DNA of 64,000 nucleotides from Helopsaltes ochotensis (GCA_013400155.1 VXBM01001578.1:91596-155595), one strand, 5' to 3'; shown: positions 1 to 31,514, counted from the first letter of the stretch. Notes: generated by a model from the sequence alone, not told the origin. Numbers and translations: made by a program.

Positions 1-1188
1 ACTTGAGCCAGGGATGTGGCAGACTGCTAGTGAGGATTAAGAAAGTAATTGGACAAGTGTCTCAGGATCCTCTCCCCTCAAATGCTGCTTGAAGCCAGGA
101 AAACAGATGCAGTCTTGTACATGACCCAGATATGAGAGCAGTTTTTGGTCCCCAGCTGCTGATCACTTTTTATGATTGCATCTAATTTAAACTAAAGATA
201 TCTGAGCTACAGTAGATCTATACACAGTCATAAGGCACCAACGACTATGTGCTAAAAAGGCATCTTATGGAAAAACCTGAAATCTTGTTCATGTAACTAG
301 AAAAGTATCTGTTCAGCAAGGGAAAATACAGCTACAGTAATTTTTAGTCTTTTACATTTCTACCTCCCAATTTAGGTTTTCATTGGCAAAACTAAAAAGG
401 AAGGCAGCGTACTTTAGCTATCTCTGCCTCACTGGTTACATTGAAGTCAGACAGATCATAGTGAACAAAGCCATTGACCAGAGACAAAACCTCTGGAAAG
501 CAGGGAATTCGAGGCTTCAAACCACACTGTATCAGTGGAAATACTCCAAAGGCCTCCTCATGATTAGGAAATTCAAAACTCCATCATTAAACAACAAAAG
601 GTAACACCAGCAGGAACACCACAGAATCTGTTTGGTCTGCTTATTTTTGTAGGACAAAAACTTTGGTCTTTTAGAGAGAAAGTCCATATTTTACCTTCAA
701 TCCTTCTTCCTAAGCTCCAGTCTCGCCTTATTAACTACATGATTCAGACCCTGGGTTAAGCCAGAAACTCAGACCCTGGCTACTAAGCTTAATCCTGAAG
801 CTTGCACAAGTTAGTAGAAAGGCAGAGTGTCAGACTGTCAGCTCTTGACTGTATATAACGTAGTACAAGTATCTGCTGGTCTCCCCACACAACAGGAGAA
901 GACAGCAACACAGCCACCTCACTGGGCAAACCCAACTAAGACTTTACCCTAAGCCAAACAGCTTCAGATTTACCCCAATACACATTTGCTTTCCCAAGCC
1001 ACACAAGGTAGACATAATTACTATTCTTTCTTCTGTCACTTAACTCCAGCATTTGCCCAAAACTTGATAAATAAGACCATGGTCACTCTTCTGTAGTGGT
1101 TCCAGCATAGCACAATTACGAGTGAATGATGGGAGAGGATGGGAAAGAGGGGAGGAGAGAGTGCAGGGCAGCAGGTGCAGGGGAGAGT
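1..1188 (-). other. MSN: probable MSN 3' untranslated region, 3' end not in window
   Basis: This stretch follows the MSN stop codon at 1189-1191 on the minus strand. It has no convincing coding frame and no recognisable transposon. I looked for AATAAA or ATTAAA on the minus strand (TTTATT or TTTAAT on the given strand) and found neither, so the cleavage site may lie beyond the left edge. Mammalian MSN has a 3'UTR of about 2 kb, which fits. Assignment as UTR is inference from position. Confidence 0.5.
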
Positions 1189-17224
<16,036 letters not shown>

Positions 17225-20200
17225 TCATCTGCTCTGCCAGCATGGCACTCACATTGTACTGTAGAATGTAACTTTCCTGTTTTACAGTGTTTTTATCCTC
17301 TCTGGTCCTACAAATATTCACATGTACTGACACACATGAGAGCCATTTACATCTTACAAAGTTTAATTTCCAGAGTGGTACATTCTGGTGTCTTTCAGAA
17401 AAGCAGAGATGTTCCAAAACTTGGTGCACGCAAGAAGACATCCAACCCTTTTGTTTGAAGGGTGAACATCAAAGAAGTTCCCATAAGCATTAACAACTCA
17501 GTCTGCCACAGAAGGCCGATCAATAATAACAATACGCTTCCAGTCTTTGTGAGTATTTGGAGAAGTTATAAGGCACAATCCATGACATGCTCCTGGGGCT
17601 GTGGGTATGAAACAGACAGGATGCAAGGATGCCCTCACAGGCTAAGACAAAAAGGCTGCATACTGAACATGAGAACACTTCCCATAGCAGTAGAGCTACC
17701 AATACTGCTTTCCAATTCTTTCAGGAGGTTGAAACACTTCGAAAAACTGAAGAAATTGTTTTGGTGTTATTTAAAATTGCAATCAAGATTTCATTACTAT
17801 ATTAGCATTAGATGCAAGATCATGAATGATCTTCCAGAAAAAAATGTTATATGATGCACTATTTTGACAGGAATGTCTCACCATCACATTTTCACCGGTG
17901 GCATGAAAGTGGCAAGGAACTGCAGCAAGGAGTTAGCAGCTTCATCCCACAGAAGCAGGAAGACACTCACACCTTTCACTTCTCATGAACCAAGTTAATC
18001 AGCAGAGGCATTTCACCTCAAATGCTAGTGTGAAACACTGCTGATCCCATTCAAAACTCCTGATAATTACTGGGAAACACGATTTAGATGTTTGGGGCTA
18101 GACAGAAATAGATGCCTTAATTTTAGGCCAGGGAAAAGTGAGGTCTGAAAGTACACCAAGCTGCCTGAGAATCCAATTCTATTTGCATGCCTATCACCTG
18201 AAAAAGGTAAAGATATTTCATGATTTTTGAACACAAGCAGTACACATTAAAACAGCTTTATTTAAAATATTTTTCCGTCAAAGCAAAGGTTCAAGGCTTG
18301 AAATTGTACAAGATACTCACAATGGACCAAACCCCAGCACATAGGCCTTGCCTTAACAGTTCTCTCTCTTGACAACAGTGATTTACCTCAGATCAACAAA
18401 TCCTAATTTTCCCTGCTAATTTCAGTGCAATCAATCCTATTAGTACACTCCACCAGTCTTCCAGTGGTGAGGGATGGGGGGAATTACACTGTGAACAGCT
18501 TTAAGAGCAACTCAAAGTCATATTTGGACTATAAGATAACTGCATGACATGGGAGACCACAAAAGAAAGAGTAAGCAGGGAAATATTCAAGGAGCCACAT
18601 AATACCAAAATATGATCACAGTTCTGATTCCTGTATTTCTATCCAAAATATGTACAGATTTCACATATTGTTTACTAAGAAACCAGACTGCAAGAGAACT
18701 AGAACCAGGTTTTTTTTCCTAATGAGAAAAAGATGTTCTTCTACTTCAATCTAGGTAAGTGGCAAAAAGAGATCACTAACTATAACAAATACTTTTTGAG
18801 GTTCCCCAGAAAGCCTGCGTTGTACTAGGCACACAACTATTTTGACCTTGAGATCCTCTTGAGATAAACCTAAAGGTTGTTTTGGTTTTTTTTAAGTTAA
18901 GCTAAAAATTCTGTAAGGTTAAAGGTAGGCTTAGCATAGCTAAGTTGAAGTACATGTAAGTTGAAGTTGTAGCTGTTTCATGCAAAAGGAATGCTATTTA
19001 GACATTACTAGAACAAAAAACTCATGAACAAGTATATCAGGAATAAGTTGGTTTTGAAGCCCTCTAAACCTTTTGACACAATGTCAAACTAAGGCAAAAT
19101 CATCCTACAGAAGTAGGAAGGAAAGCACAAATGGCCTAAACTTGTAAGAATGAAGCTTTTCCTCTTTTTAATTAGCAGCTTTCAATAGTGTGTAGATTCC
19201 TTAAGTTCTCTTAGTGTACACCTTCCCAAAGTTATTCTCTTCAAATCCTAGACCCTGACAATGGGCTAATTTCATGGTGCTTTGGTGAAACAAGAATCTG
19301 GCCACTTCCTAGAAGGGCTGAAGGCTCCCCAAAACAGCTTTGCTACTTAGACTTGGAAGCAGACTCTTCGAGCAGAAAGAGTGCTGGTTTGTAAGCCTGA
19401 TTCACGCAGCACAGCCACCAGTGAGACCAAAGCTGTCCATAAGCTACATTCAGGTGTAAGAAGGGTTACATTAAACAAGCCATTAAGTTACACCTTACAT
19501 TTTGTCAGCTTTGAAGTATTTCTTGTTCACCTAAAGCATTAATGTATCAGCTACCACGAAAAAAAAGTCTTTGCTCCACTGTTTATGGACAAAACACAGT
19601 AGCTACTCTTATCTGATATCATGTGCATAGGTGATTAAGGGCCAAGTATCTGAGCACCAGAAAACAGAACTGAAATATCTGTGGCACCTCTCTGCAACTT
19701 GTGTCTAAATAGCTCTTAGAGTTATTTAGAGCAAATCATACCCTACCATTTAAAATAAAGCTGCTTCAGTAACCCCACAATTCATGCAGAATACTTATTA
19801 AGACTCACATCTTTGTTAGTACAGTAAAATAAGGTCCCATGCTGGAACCAGCAAAATTCTTTCACTGTCAGTTCCTGAAATGCCCTTAAGGTATCTGACC
19901 CAGTTTTATCCTTCAATTAGTACATTCAATAGGAAGATTTACACAATTCCCCTCCCCTCCATCCCCAGAAGCCCCCAGTGCTCAAGATGAGTAACAACCT
20001 AAAGTTTAGAAGTAGCAAAGTCTTGAATGGGTCTGCACTTACAACTTCAGCCTGATCTAAGAGAGCAGAAGTTGAGATACCACAGGAAATAGGTTTGTGC
20101 TTTGGAGAACCACACCCCGGTAGTGCTGTTTCCCCAAAGCTGAACACGGTTTTAACACATGCAACAGCACACTGCTGTGAACTGTCAGTGGAACAGCCGG

Positions 20201-23200
20201 GGAGAGAGCACGCCCTGGGCTGTGCCAGTGACATTTTAACCATTAGTTTTAACCATCAGTGGTAATTTAATACTTGGCTAAGAAGCTAGTTTGCTATAAA
20301 ATTGAGCTTTGTTAAGGCTCATTGGTGTGAAAACAGCATACAAAGACATTTTTCCCCCATACGATACCAAGCCAGGGTGGTTTTGTTTTTCCAGTTCACA
20401 AGAACTGGCTCAAAGGGAGGTTTCTACCATTTCAGGTGGTGGGAGGCACTGATCTTAATGCATTCTGCCTGCAGCTCAAACAACCTACAAGAAGAGATCT
20501 ACAGACTGCTGTAATCTCTACCAGACAAGTACGTGCCAGGCACTGCATGCTTATCTTCTTTCTCCTCATTCATTTTAAGTCTCACTTTAAGTAAGACCAC
20601 TTTACCAAGGTATTCATAGCTGAGTACTGACCAACACAAATGTTACACATAGGAATAAAAATGCAAAACAAAGCAAACACTATGGAGTCCTATCATAATT
20701 TAGACTCATTTGCTTTGTTCCTTGAGAGTCACCCTGCCAAACTTTTAAACCATTTATCTATCTAGTTTACTACCAGTGATCATTCTAAGAAAAGCCTCAA
20801 GATCCATCAGCATTAACCTATTAGATTTTGTGTTTCTAAACCACCTAATAAGGTTTTCCTAGGTTTGAGGGCTGGCATAAACCTTGGCAGGCTTATAATT
20901 TGGGTTGCAAACAGAAAAAAAGTCAATAAGGCATCCGACTTGGAGTGCTGAGCATATACAAATTTATTTCTGTCAGTCCAGACAGGTAAGATGCATGCTG
21001 CTGAGAGATGTGCAAGAGAAAGACATTGGCACACCAGTGATTTAATATCAAGGTCTAGTGGCAGCACTCATCCCTAAGTATACTACTCTCCCATTCCAAA
21101 TATTCTGGTACTAAACATTTATCAAACTTTCAACACTCAGGAGGTGTTTTAAGAAGGTTTACTGGATTTCATCAATCTATTTATCAAAAATACTATCCTA
21201 AGGCAGTAATTTATACTCAAACTCTGTTCAAAGCTATTAATTGAATTTATTCATCATAGCGTTTATAATATACCCGCTGCAGCACAAAAATATTTGCAAC
21301 TCTCTAAATTTTACTTGGATCTTAAAGCAACAGAAATTTATTCTAGTAGGTAACCTCTAAATAGTCTTTTTTCTTTCCATCATTTAATATCTTTTCATAC
21401 AAACAGCTAGTAACACTATATGAAATGCTTCCAGATGCCATTTTGCACATTGCAAGAACATTCAACTATCACATTTCAGCAGGCAAATTTATACTCACCA
21501 AATTTAAAAAAACATCCCCCAAAAAGTGCCCATATTTAACTGATTCCTTTCATAACAGCTACAGGAAAGAGACAGAAAACTAGCAACCTTCCTCTTCTCT
21601 GTTTGGGGAATTACCATAGTTCCACCAGTCTAAGCTCTGCTAAAACTTGCCATTGCCAGAGCACATTAAAGAGCTTCCTGCTGCCAAGGACAGTATTGTC
21701 AAGTGTGATACCTCCTGCACAGACAGAACCTCTTGCATGAAGAGATACTCTTCCAGCCCCAGGGCAGCTGCAGCCAAAGAAAGCTCCCTTCAACTAGCAA
21801 AAGCTTCCTGAAGGCACATGCCACCACTACCCCCCTCCTCCGGTGGTGTTCAGCAGTCTACAAGAGACACACTTCATAGGCAGTGGTACCAGGCACCTAT
21901 CTGCATCATCTTTCCAGGTATTTCAATATTGCCTGTATACTTTCAACTCTCATTTTTTGCCCTACTGTGATTCCAAATAAATTTTATTAGCAGCAGTAAT
22001 TGTCAGATATTTTCCAGGTCTCTGAATAAGTCCTCCTAATAGTGTGCTATGACAACTTCCTGAGATGAAAATGTGTGGCTGCATATGGCAGGACAAACAG
22101 GAAAGACTGATACTGTCACGCTCAGTAACGGATGTATTGCTTGTGCTAATGCCCCAGTGCACTGAGCAGCATGAGAGGTAGAAAAGACAATTCTGTTTGT
22201 CATAAGTTGAGACAGTAATAGAGTACTAGGAAATTCATGTCAGAATAATTAGTGGAGTCAGCAGAACAGAGTATCGACCTCTACAAAACCCTGACCCTGA
22301 GCTAAAGCTTCTTTCCTCCCTGCATTTCCTGTATGCAAGGAAGCTGTTATACCCTGCTGGGCTGGAGACTTCAAGCTTCAGATATTCCCTGCTTCCCAGG
22401 TTCAAACCACCAAGTCAACTATTTCTGGAGAATGTAACATAGGGAAAACTTGTACTTTTTTGCACATTTGACTGGTACAGAACAGAAGCAAGCTCAATTA
22501 AGTAGAAATTCCAGACCAACCTTTATAGCCTCTGCACTGAAAGGCACCAGTTTACCCAGCAGTTACTCCATGTAAAAATACCATGCATCAGTTTCAACAG
22601 GTCTGACCAGGGAAGCACATCAAATCCAGCTGGAGTTGCATGAACTAAGATCTCATAAAGCACCTAAATAATATAAAAATCTGCCCAGTTTTGGCTTTTA
22701 GCAAGATTAGTAGCAATCTAGTAAGTTTGACAAGAAGTGTCCCCCTGCTCTCAGAACATTAAAGTGGATTCTGGAGTACGAGTGCTCTGCAGTGCTGCAC
22801 TTCCCTTCCCACCACACTGGTCAGCCAGCATGGGCCCACTGCCAGGACAGCAGAGCTTTGCATTGCTTTGGGGGGGAATCAGAGGTGATGCCCCACACCT
22901 CCGGCACCAGCCATACTCACAGACATCTGGCTCCTTCCCGAGTGCCAGCACCCTGCCGAAACAGCCCTGGGTCCTCTGTGTCAGGGTGAGGCTGGGATCG
23001 GGTCATGTGAAAGCGCTTGCAATTTCTCAAAGGATTACACTTAATTAACCAAGCCCCCTTCCAGCAGTCTTAAAGGACCTTTTCATACCTCTAAGCCCAT
23101 CAGGGAACAGAACAGCAGCAGGGACACCCCAGGCACCACACTGCAGACATCACAGGAAAGTTAACCCTCCCAGCAGCTCCTGAGAGCTTCCCAGATCTCT

Positions 23201-24320
23201 CCACCAGCCCCATCCTGCCCTGCTGGGGACACAGAACTTCTCATTTGACTGGAGCACAGGACAGGCAGTAAGCTCACAGAAGGTATCCCATCCCACCCCA
23301 CTGTTTGAATAAAGCTACCACCCAAGGAGAAAGCTTCTCATGGTACTTCTGGTACCAGTGACCCAGAAGAAGTACTTACATCTTACAGAGTATGTGGCTT
23401 TCTTTTGGTACCTAAGTACAGCCTGTAGCAAGAATACACTTTTTAAAGTATCCCTAATAACTAGCATGGAGCCTGAACACAGAGCAGCTGAAGAAGAAGG
23501 GGCAGCAGCTGCTAACTACCCAGCTTCACAAACCTCTCTTTTGGGCAACAGCAAGCCTGGTTGAGGAAGAATTCAAATTAAATCTAACTAAATTTGTGCT
23601 CACATGGTCTTATTCCTTCCTTGTGAAGGAGTAGGGCAGCAAGCCAGCTTGGATTCAGAAGCTGCTGTGGAGCCACACCTGAGCACAGTCACACCAGAGC
23701 TGTATCCCCACCACCAGCAATAGCTCTTTGTCCCCAGCAAAGATGGCTCATGTGGGCAACAAACCACAGCACCCACACAGTTTCAGGAGCCACACTGCCG
23801 AGGACAGGAAGAGGAAGCAGCCAGAGCACCAGCCTGCAAGACCAAGAAAGTTCATCGCTTTGAGAAGTCTGCTTGCAAAAACTGGATGGAGAAAGGCTGG
23901 AGGCACCAGCACTTAAGAAAGGGTGGAAGCAGCAGTGCCTGGGCAGACATGCTCTGTGTCATCTGTGGCTTTTAATACCTCACTGCAGCAGAGACATCAA
24001 GGGATGCTGCCACTGCTTGCCCACAGCTTCCAGCAAAACTTACCTTCATAGCACCAATTTACAAACACTGGGCAGGGGGAAACATGGTTACATCACATCA
24101 GCCATAAAAAAGATAAGCTTTCCTATGTGGAGCTTGGAAGAGCAGAGGATTTCTGCTTTACCTAACAAAGGAATTCAAAATAAGCCAATTCTGTGCTCAT
24201 TCCAACTGCATTTCCATACGAGTTTTCTGAAAAGGTTTATAGCAGTCATTGCATCCAGTGGTTGAAACCCTAACCCTATTCTTGAAAATCGTAAAGACAA
24301 GAAACTGACAGAGGTGATTA

Positions 24321-24468
24321 ATGAGATTAACTCAGTTGGTTAGAGCATGATGTTAATAACATCCAGTGTTGCAGTTTCAACCGCCATACACATCATACGC
24401 TTTAAAGTTGGACTTGATGATCTTTGTGGGTCCCTCCAAACTCAGAATATTCTCTGTGTATGTGACTG
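24321..24468 (+). mobile_element. tRNA-Ile-derived SINE with CR1 tail (TguSINE1-like), copy 1
   Basis: The head aligns with tRNA-Ile(AAT): TTAACTCAGTTGGTTAGAGC (A box), then GATGTTAATAACATCC with the AAT anticodon loop, then a decayed B box AGTTTCAACCG. It then passes into a CR1 3' end (TTGGACTTGATGATCTTTGT and CAGAATATTCTCTG). A tRNA-Ile head on a CR1 tail is the structure I know for TguSINE1 of zebra finch, moved by CR1 enzymes. It is not a working tRNA gene, as the acceptor stem and B box are decayed. Confidence 0.85.
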
Positions 24469-27400
24469 TAACTAAAAATCTGCTACAATATATAATGCTA
24501 AAGCAGTCAGTTTCAAAGAGGGAGACCAAGTGATTTATTCTAATATAAACCTTGTCATACCACTTGTAGTGGTAGAGCCCTGATGTATTTGTTTGACTGT
24601 TAATCTCAAAATATGCCCGTGTTAATTTGTACTGCTTATCTCACAGTGATGAGAGGGAAAATAAAATTCTTGCATAGCAAGTGGTAATCAGGAATGCTCC
24701 CATTAAAAAAAAAAATCCGTTTCCTTGAAGGCAGCTGCTGCTGTTGAAAAAGCAATGCCTACAGAGGCACGTCAAAGCAGCAATATTTCGTTGCTTATCT
24801 GTTTCTCAAGACCAAGTGTGAGAAGCCACAGCTACCTTCCTGTTAAAGTCCTTCTTGCACGTGATTGATACCTGGTAACCAGAGAGGCCTGAGCAGAGGA
24901 TCACTAAGTGGAGTGGAAGGGAATCATCCTTGCAGGACATGTTTATCAGTCCAGAGATCAATAATTCATAGCAAGTCAAGGAGTCTACTTCAGACACCCT
25001 TGTATAAACTACAGATTCCTTTTTTCTCTCAAATGCTGGAGAATCAGATTTATTACCCTCAAGGTCAGTTTCTTTAAAAAATGAAGTCTCCTTCAAACCA
25101 CATTCACAGAGTTCACAGGAAAACTTATCAAAAGCCTACTCTTCATGCAAAGGGTCTGTTCTTTGCAGTTGCCTTACTTTATGTGCCTTTACTCACTCAC
25201 CCTGCCCCAGATTTGCAGCTTTCTCATAATCAATGTTTCACTGCTCTGGAGGCACCTTCCTTCATTAGCACCAGCGAGAACACTCGTAAGTGCACTGCAC
25301 AAACAGTCAAAGCCAGGGCTATGCCAGTGTTGGTTCCATAGGGCTGGAGAACTCCAGATTTTACAACTCTGGAGGTATCATTTACCCAATTTAATCAGTG
25401 ATCTGATTTGGGCAGACAAACTTTTCAGGAATGAAAGTTCTACTTTACAAAGACTACTACAAAGTTACTAATTCAAAACTATTATTAAAATTCCCCTACG
25501 CCTACACAGCATTTCTAAAATCATTAATGATGTTTCCAGGTAAAAGATACTTAAATGTAATTCCTTACTTTCAAACCAGTCACATCCCATCAATGGTGTT
25601 TCAACACCTTGGCTACCAGCAGCCTGTCATCCTCTCCAGAGGGCAAACAAGTTTCACTCAGAGGAAAGGAGCTGGAAAGATGAGAGTGCTAATCCAGTAG
25701 AAGCAGCCATGGGTGGATCCCTACATTTACAGTCAAGAGAAGATACTTGTATGCCACTTATTACACTACTTACTCCCAACCTTGTGCAATGGATCAATTC
25801 CTCTATTTTTGCCATTTCCTTTTCCATAAATAGATTCTGCATGCACCTCCCTTTGCTTTCCTGTAGCTGTTCCAAGTAATTAACATTGCCATTTTCTGTT
25901 TCTTTAGAGTCAGTTTGAAGAAACCCTTGGAATAACTATTTTTGTGCCTGCTTGGAGCTGCTTAGAGAGAACATCCTTTGCTAGTCAAAACCCAGAAGGA
26001 AATTAAAATACCATGGGGAAAATCCCCGACCCCTTTTCCGCAACATCTGGATCAGGAGGTAAAACATGAAGCAAAATCTAGCAACATGCAGTTGCCATCA
26101 TTCAACTTTTACAATCTATGCAGCTTTGGGTTTTGTTTTGGTGAGGTTGCCTGTTTTATAAAGACTATTTTTTTTGGTGCCTGTTAGAAGAGATTTTCCT
26201 CTGGAGAAACATACACAACTATTATGGGCTCTGCACACTAATAGTAGGGTTGGTAGCTGTACTTCACATGTCAGAACTTAACCATGTCCCTTGCTAGAGG
26301 TCTACAACCTAAGGGCAGTTAGCAGGCAGTGGGCATGTTTGAATGCCAGCAGTGGTATGGGTGACATTCCCAGGCAATCCTACTCCCAGGTTACAAACAC
26401 GTGTCTTGGTGCCACCCCCCTTATGCTGTACACCACACAAAGGTGTTATGATCCTGGCTGTGACTGCGGTCACTCCGTCAGCAAAACAGTCTCTGCACTC
26501 CCTACCAGCATCAGAGGCACTTGAGGTTTTCTGAGAAGACTCTTTGAAGGCAACTTTTCCCCCAGCCCAGCCTTCCCCTAGTCCAGTTCTTCCCCTTCAT
26601 CTTCAAGCCAAGCACAGGGAATTTCCCAGAACTGTTTAACGGTTGCAAAGACCCAGTTCAAGGGGCTGATCAGTCAAGACTGGGAGACAAAATGTGTTCC
26701 CAAAATGCCAAGGAGCTTTCCAAACATAGTATCCAGTAAATGTCTGCCAAAATCACAAGCACTTACTTTGCTGGAAGGAGCTCAAAACAAGACGAAGACA
26801 GGATGCTAACAAGACAAGTGCTAACAAGACATTGAGGCATCACATGTACAGTAAGTACTTGAGGTTCATGAGCTAATAGACTAAACACTCAGTCCCTATG
26901 TAAAGGTCTCTAAATTCACCTGCAGTTAAGAGTTGCTTCAGAGGTGACTTGGAATTGATGGAAAAAGACACTTCCCGCAGGGAAGAAGATAGCATGAAGA
27001 TAACTGCTGTGGCCAAGCTCTTCCTTCTAAAGCACTCACGTTTAGATAAAAAGTCAGGGCAAGCTTATCTGTTTCACTTGCTTCCCTCTGTCCTTCAACT
27101 AAGAGATTCCTAGCAGTTTAGGTCTGTTACAGAGAGGGGAGTTGAACACAGGGCTGCCTGTTCTAGACACCCAGAGTATGGCTTGGGTGTGGCACATGAA
27201 GTTCTTGGCCAGCTCACAGCCCTCACTTGAACCTCTGAACAATGGCCAGACTTCTAGGAGCTAGAACACAGTCTTACTGTGGGATCTGACTGCCCAGACT
27301 ATGAGCCATCCCTCCAAATTTAACTACATGCACAGTCAAGTATGAGCTAAAGCTGTTTCATCATCCTGTGATTTTCAGCTTTATCATTTCCAGCACGCTA

Positions 27401-30400
27401 GACAAATCCAGCAACTTCCTTTCAGTACAGGCTCTCATTTAGGCTGGCTGCATTTTCATATCTATTTAGGTCATAGTTCCCTAAAAGACAGGATTTCCCC
27501 TAAATGGCTCAGTTCTATACTTCTCTTTAATATTCAGTTTCCCCACCCATATTTGCTTCCCTCACCACTGACCTGTTTTAGATTTTAAATAGTCCTGTTG
27601 GGACTGTCCACAGTTTATAAAAGCCCAACTTCTGAATTGCTGAAGTATTCTTTGTTATTTTAAGCTCCGTCTAGTTCAAGCATCTCAGCTTTCCTAATAC
27701 AGAGAAGAGTAGCCACACCACCATGAGAGAACCCCATGTTCCAAAAGGTTCCTGAAGGGGCACAGGAGCTGAGGAGAGCAGTGACATGGCACATGCAATG
27801 TCTGTAACCACCACCACAAGAAGCCATCCAGAGCAACCCTCCCAATCACTCCTCTGGGTTCATTCTTGTACTCCACAACTACACCACAAGTAGGAATCCA
27901 AAAGGATGAATTAGGGTGGGAAAAACTCTTCTGTTATTTTCTCCAGCAGAATAATATCATTGGTCCTGTTCACTACATTTACACAGGGGTACTGCTACAG
28001 GCCATACTGTAGAGGAAGGGCAAGATGGCTTTTTGGGTACAACTGGACAAAATGGACCAAGCTATTGAACCACTCTTATTCCTACTCCCAGGCATACCTG
28101 CTTTATCCTTTGCAGCAGCTCTGATACAGAACCCCTTGGTGAGATTTACCATCAAGCCACATATATACATGCCATTAACCCCATTTTCTGTTGAACTTCA
28201 GAACAGAACTGGTGAAAAACTTTTCATTGGCAGCAAACCATCAAAGCTCTCAAGCAAGAAACCAAGTTGATGTAGTTCATTCAAGGCTGCAATTAAATCC
28301 ACACTCTTAGGTTCACATTCACACACTTCTTGAAATACACTGTTTGAAATGGGGCTATTTTAGAAAGAAAGCCTGATAAGCTTCAGCTAACACCTGAGGC
28401 CTAGATGCATTGATGAAGACATTGCTGAATGCCGAGGAATGTCAGTGGTCAAGTAAGAGTTATTAACAGAAATAGACTTCTTGTATCAAGTGGGCAAGAA
28501 TAATTTCCTTACACAAACTGCAGTTTCAATATCCAGATCCTTGATTCTCCTCTACAGAGATGTTATGGACCATCCTTATGCAAATAAGCCAAACTGCTAG
28601 TGGTCTTCCTAAAGATGCAAACTTCCTAAGATCAAAACTGAGAAACTCAGCTGGGTAGTAGGATGAGAAATACCCAGATGCTGAGTACATCTCCTGAATA
28701 GGTCAACATACATGCAGATATAACCTAAATAAGCAAACAGTAAAACTCACTAGACTAAGGAGATGCAGGGAGCCTGGAAACCAGCCTTCTGCAAAGAACA
28801 TTCAGAAGTCAACTTGAGAGTTTAGCTCTTACCCAGACCTGCTGTGTAGGGTAGCTTTATGTTTTCAGGTTTTTCCCTACGCTAAGGTACAGCAGCACAG
28901 GGTTGGCAGACATGAATTCAACTTTGATCAAAGTCAGGGGCTCCTTTAGTGTTCCTGCATGCAGATATCTTACCCCCTAACTGCACCTCTTCAGAACACT
29001 GGGAGCAGTAAGAGCAGCTAACTACTCCTGCTCAGGCTTGTTGTGGAAATGTATAGATCCACATTAATGCACCTAATCACCCATTTTTCTCTAAGGGAAT
29101 GGCAGACCAGCAAAATCACTTGGTTCATAACACTGTCTGAATCCTCTCAGATCACAATTATTTTCAAATCCTCCCAAACACTGCCAAATCAAAGCTGTCA
29201 TTAGAATATGGTAAAAGCATTTAATGGGAAAGTCATCTATGCCAAATTTTTCTGAGTCTAGAGCATTTGCACAGAACTATTTGTAAAAAGACAATGAAAA
29301 ACTTGAAAGGACAGAGCTATGCAGCACACAGTCCAAGATTTTCTATAGAGAAAAAATCAGAGACACTCACCAAGCATTATTTTGCAGCTTAAAGACATTC
29401 AAAACTTAGCCATGGGAGAAGCGGCTGGTCACCTTACATTTGGTGCTTAGGGACAGAAGAGACTTTGCATAGAGCTGCTATTTGAGCTGCTAAATCAAGT
29501 ATAGAGCAAGCAACAAAGTCTAGGTGTTAAATCTGTCAGAACTTGAAGCATCAAAGGAGCAGCACAGTCTTCTGTCAGATTTTTACTTGATTATTTAGCA
29601 TTTGTCACAACAAACACTAAGATAGCATTGTATTTCCTGTGCATGATGCTGAAGCAAGTACTGTTCAGATTGATCTGATCTTTTAGTGATTTGGAAGTTA
29701 CTTAGTCCTTTTATTTGCTCTGCCTTTTGGTAGATTCAAGACAACACTATCCTGATTTATTCTTACAGATGAAAATGCTGACATCAACCCTCTTTCAAAA
29801 AAAGATCACTACCCTAAACTGCTGAATGTGCAAAAGGGTATTCAAACTGAGCATAATACATTGCATTGCCTCTTGCAGTCACCCTTCAATTTGAGATGTT
29901 AGTAACAAACCACAGAGCAAGATAAAGGAAAAAAAATAGTTGGGGGTTTTTGAGATTTGCACTTCTGCATGTATGGCTGTCAATACAGAACCCCAGGCAC
30001 ACAGTGCAAAAGACATTGTGGTGTCTATAGATTTCACAAAGCCCAAGACACATGCAGCAGCAAGCCATTACGAGTAAGAAAATTAATTTTCAGGAACATG
30101 CTGCTTCCTAGTTTGTCGTGGCTGGGTTAGAATACTATAGATTTCAGGGACAGTTTAATGTTTTAAGCAAACCAAAAAATATTAAGTCAATACTTGGGTT
30201 TTTTTCAATACCAGCTTCAGGTAAGAGGGGTTCCTCGATAGTTTTTGAAGTGAAGGACTAGTGTAGCAACAAAGAAAGTATGTCACCTCAGTATTACAGC
30301 AAAGAATAAGTTACAGTCCAGTTTCTGTAACAAAATCAGCATAATGGAGCTGTAGGCAGGAGGATTAAGACATCACTTATCAAAATGTTTTCTTGGCTTA

Positions 30401-31514
30401 GTGATAAAGCATTTCATGGTGTTGAATAACAACCATCTTCAAACCTTTCACAGTCCCAAACCTGGACTTGGAGCTTCCTTATTTATTTTTAGTAATACTA
30501 GTTTTTTCTGACCCCATTGTTCAAATTACCAGTAACTTTAGAGTTTTTGGGGCAGCTCACAAAATGAGCAGTCATGTCTAACAGTTCATACAGCAGCCTT
30601 CTGGTTGTCTAGGGGATTGTAAATAATGAAGTGATAGAACATAATCATTTTACTGGTCTCTGCTTCCAGTATTTCACCAATGCAAACAAATTCACACATT
30701 GAGTGTGCCTTAGTGAAAATTACAGATACTGCAACAAAAATCGTATTGCTCAAACAGCACACTTTCAGCAACAGAAGAAGGCAGGTTTCTCAACTTTAGG
30801 CAAGCTCAGATCTTGATTTTTCACTGTAGGAAGATAACTGTGGCCACAGAACACTGAATATGGACAGACCCTGGATTCAATACATCCCGGTTAAAGCTTT
30901 CACAATCTATCCAAAAAAACCAAATGATGTTAATCAGTGACTTTTTCAAAAGTAGTTTTACGGTTCCTTAATATTGAGATACACATAGGAACAAATTAAA
31001 TAAAAAAGATGTTGGCAAAACAGTTATTGATGCTTAAGCTTTTAATCTCATTCACAGACCACAAATATTTCTCAATATTGGGATGTAACATACAGTAGCA
31101 AAAAACACACTAGAGAAGCAACACCCTTCCTATGCCTGCTGTGCAGTGTCTCCACTAATGACTGCTGTCAAAACTTAGAGGAACATACGAATATAATGAG
31201 TAATATGATCTAGTGACTGCTATCAGTTATCCTAAAGGATAACTTTGCTGATTTTAAAAACAAAACACACACAAACCATACACCAAACCAAACATGTCAC
31301 AATATCGCATGTTTTTATTGCTTAGACACTAAGTATTCTATTGTCCCAGCTGTGCTATAAGCTACAATATAAGCAAATTTCTTTTAATCCTTCTATCTTT
31401 CCAGGCAACTTTGCTTTCTTGAAGATGTGTTTTTGCAGTCAGAGAGTAATTAGATTTAACAAGTTGCTAGGTGCTACTGAAAGGCATTTAAAGGACACTT
31501 AAGCATTTAAAAGA

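Noticed and set aside
24321..24394. Functional tRNA-Ile gene
   Set aside because: The acceptor stem does not pair, the B box is decayed, and a CR1 tail follows instead of a T-run terminator; it is a SINE head.
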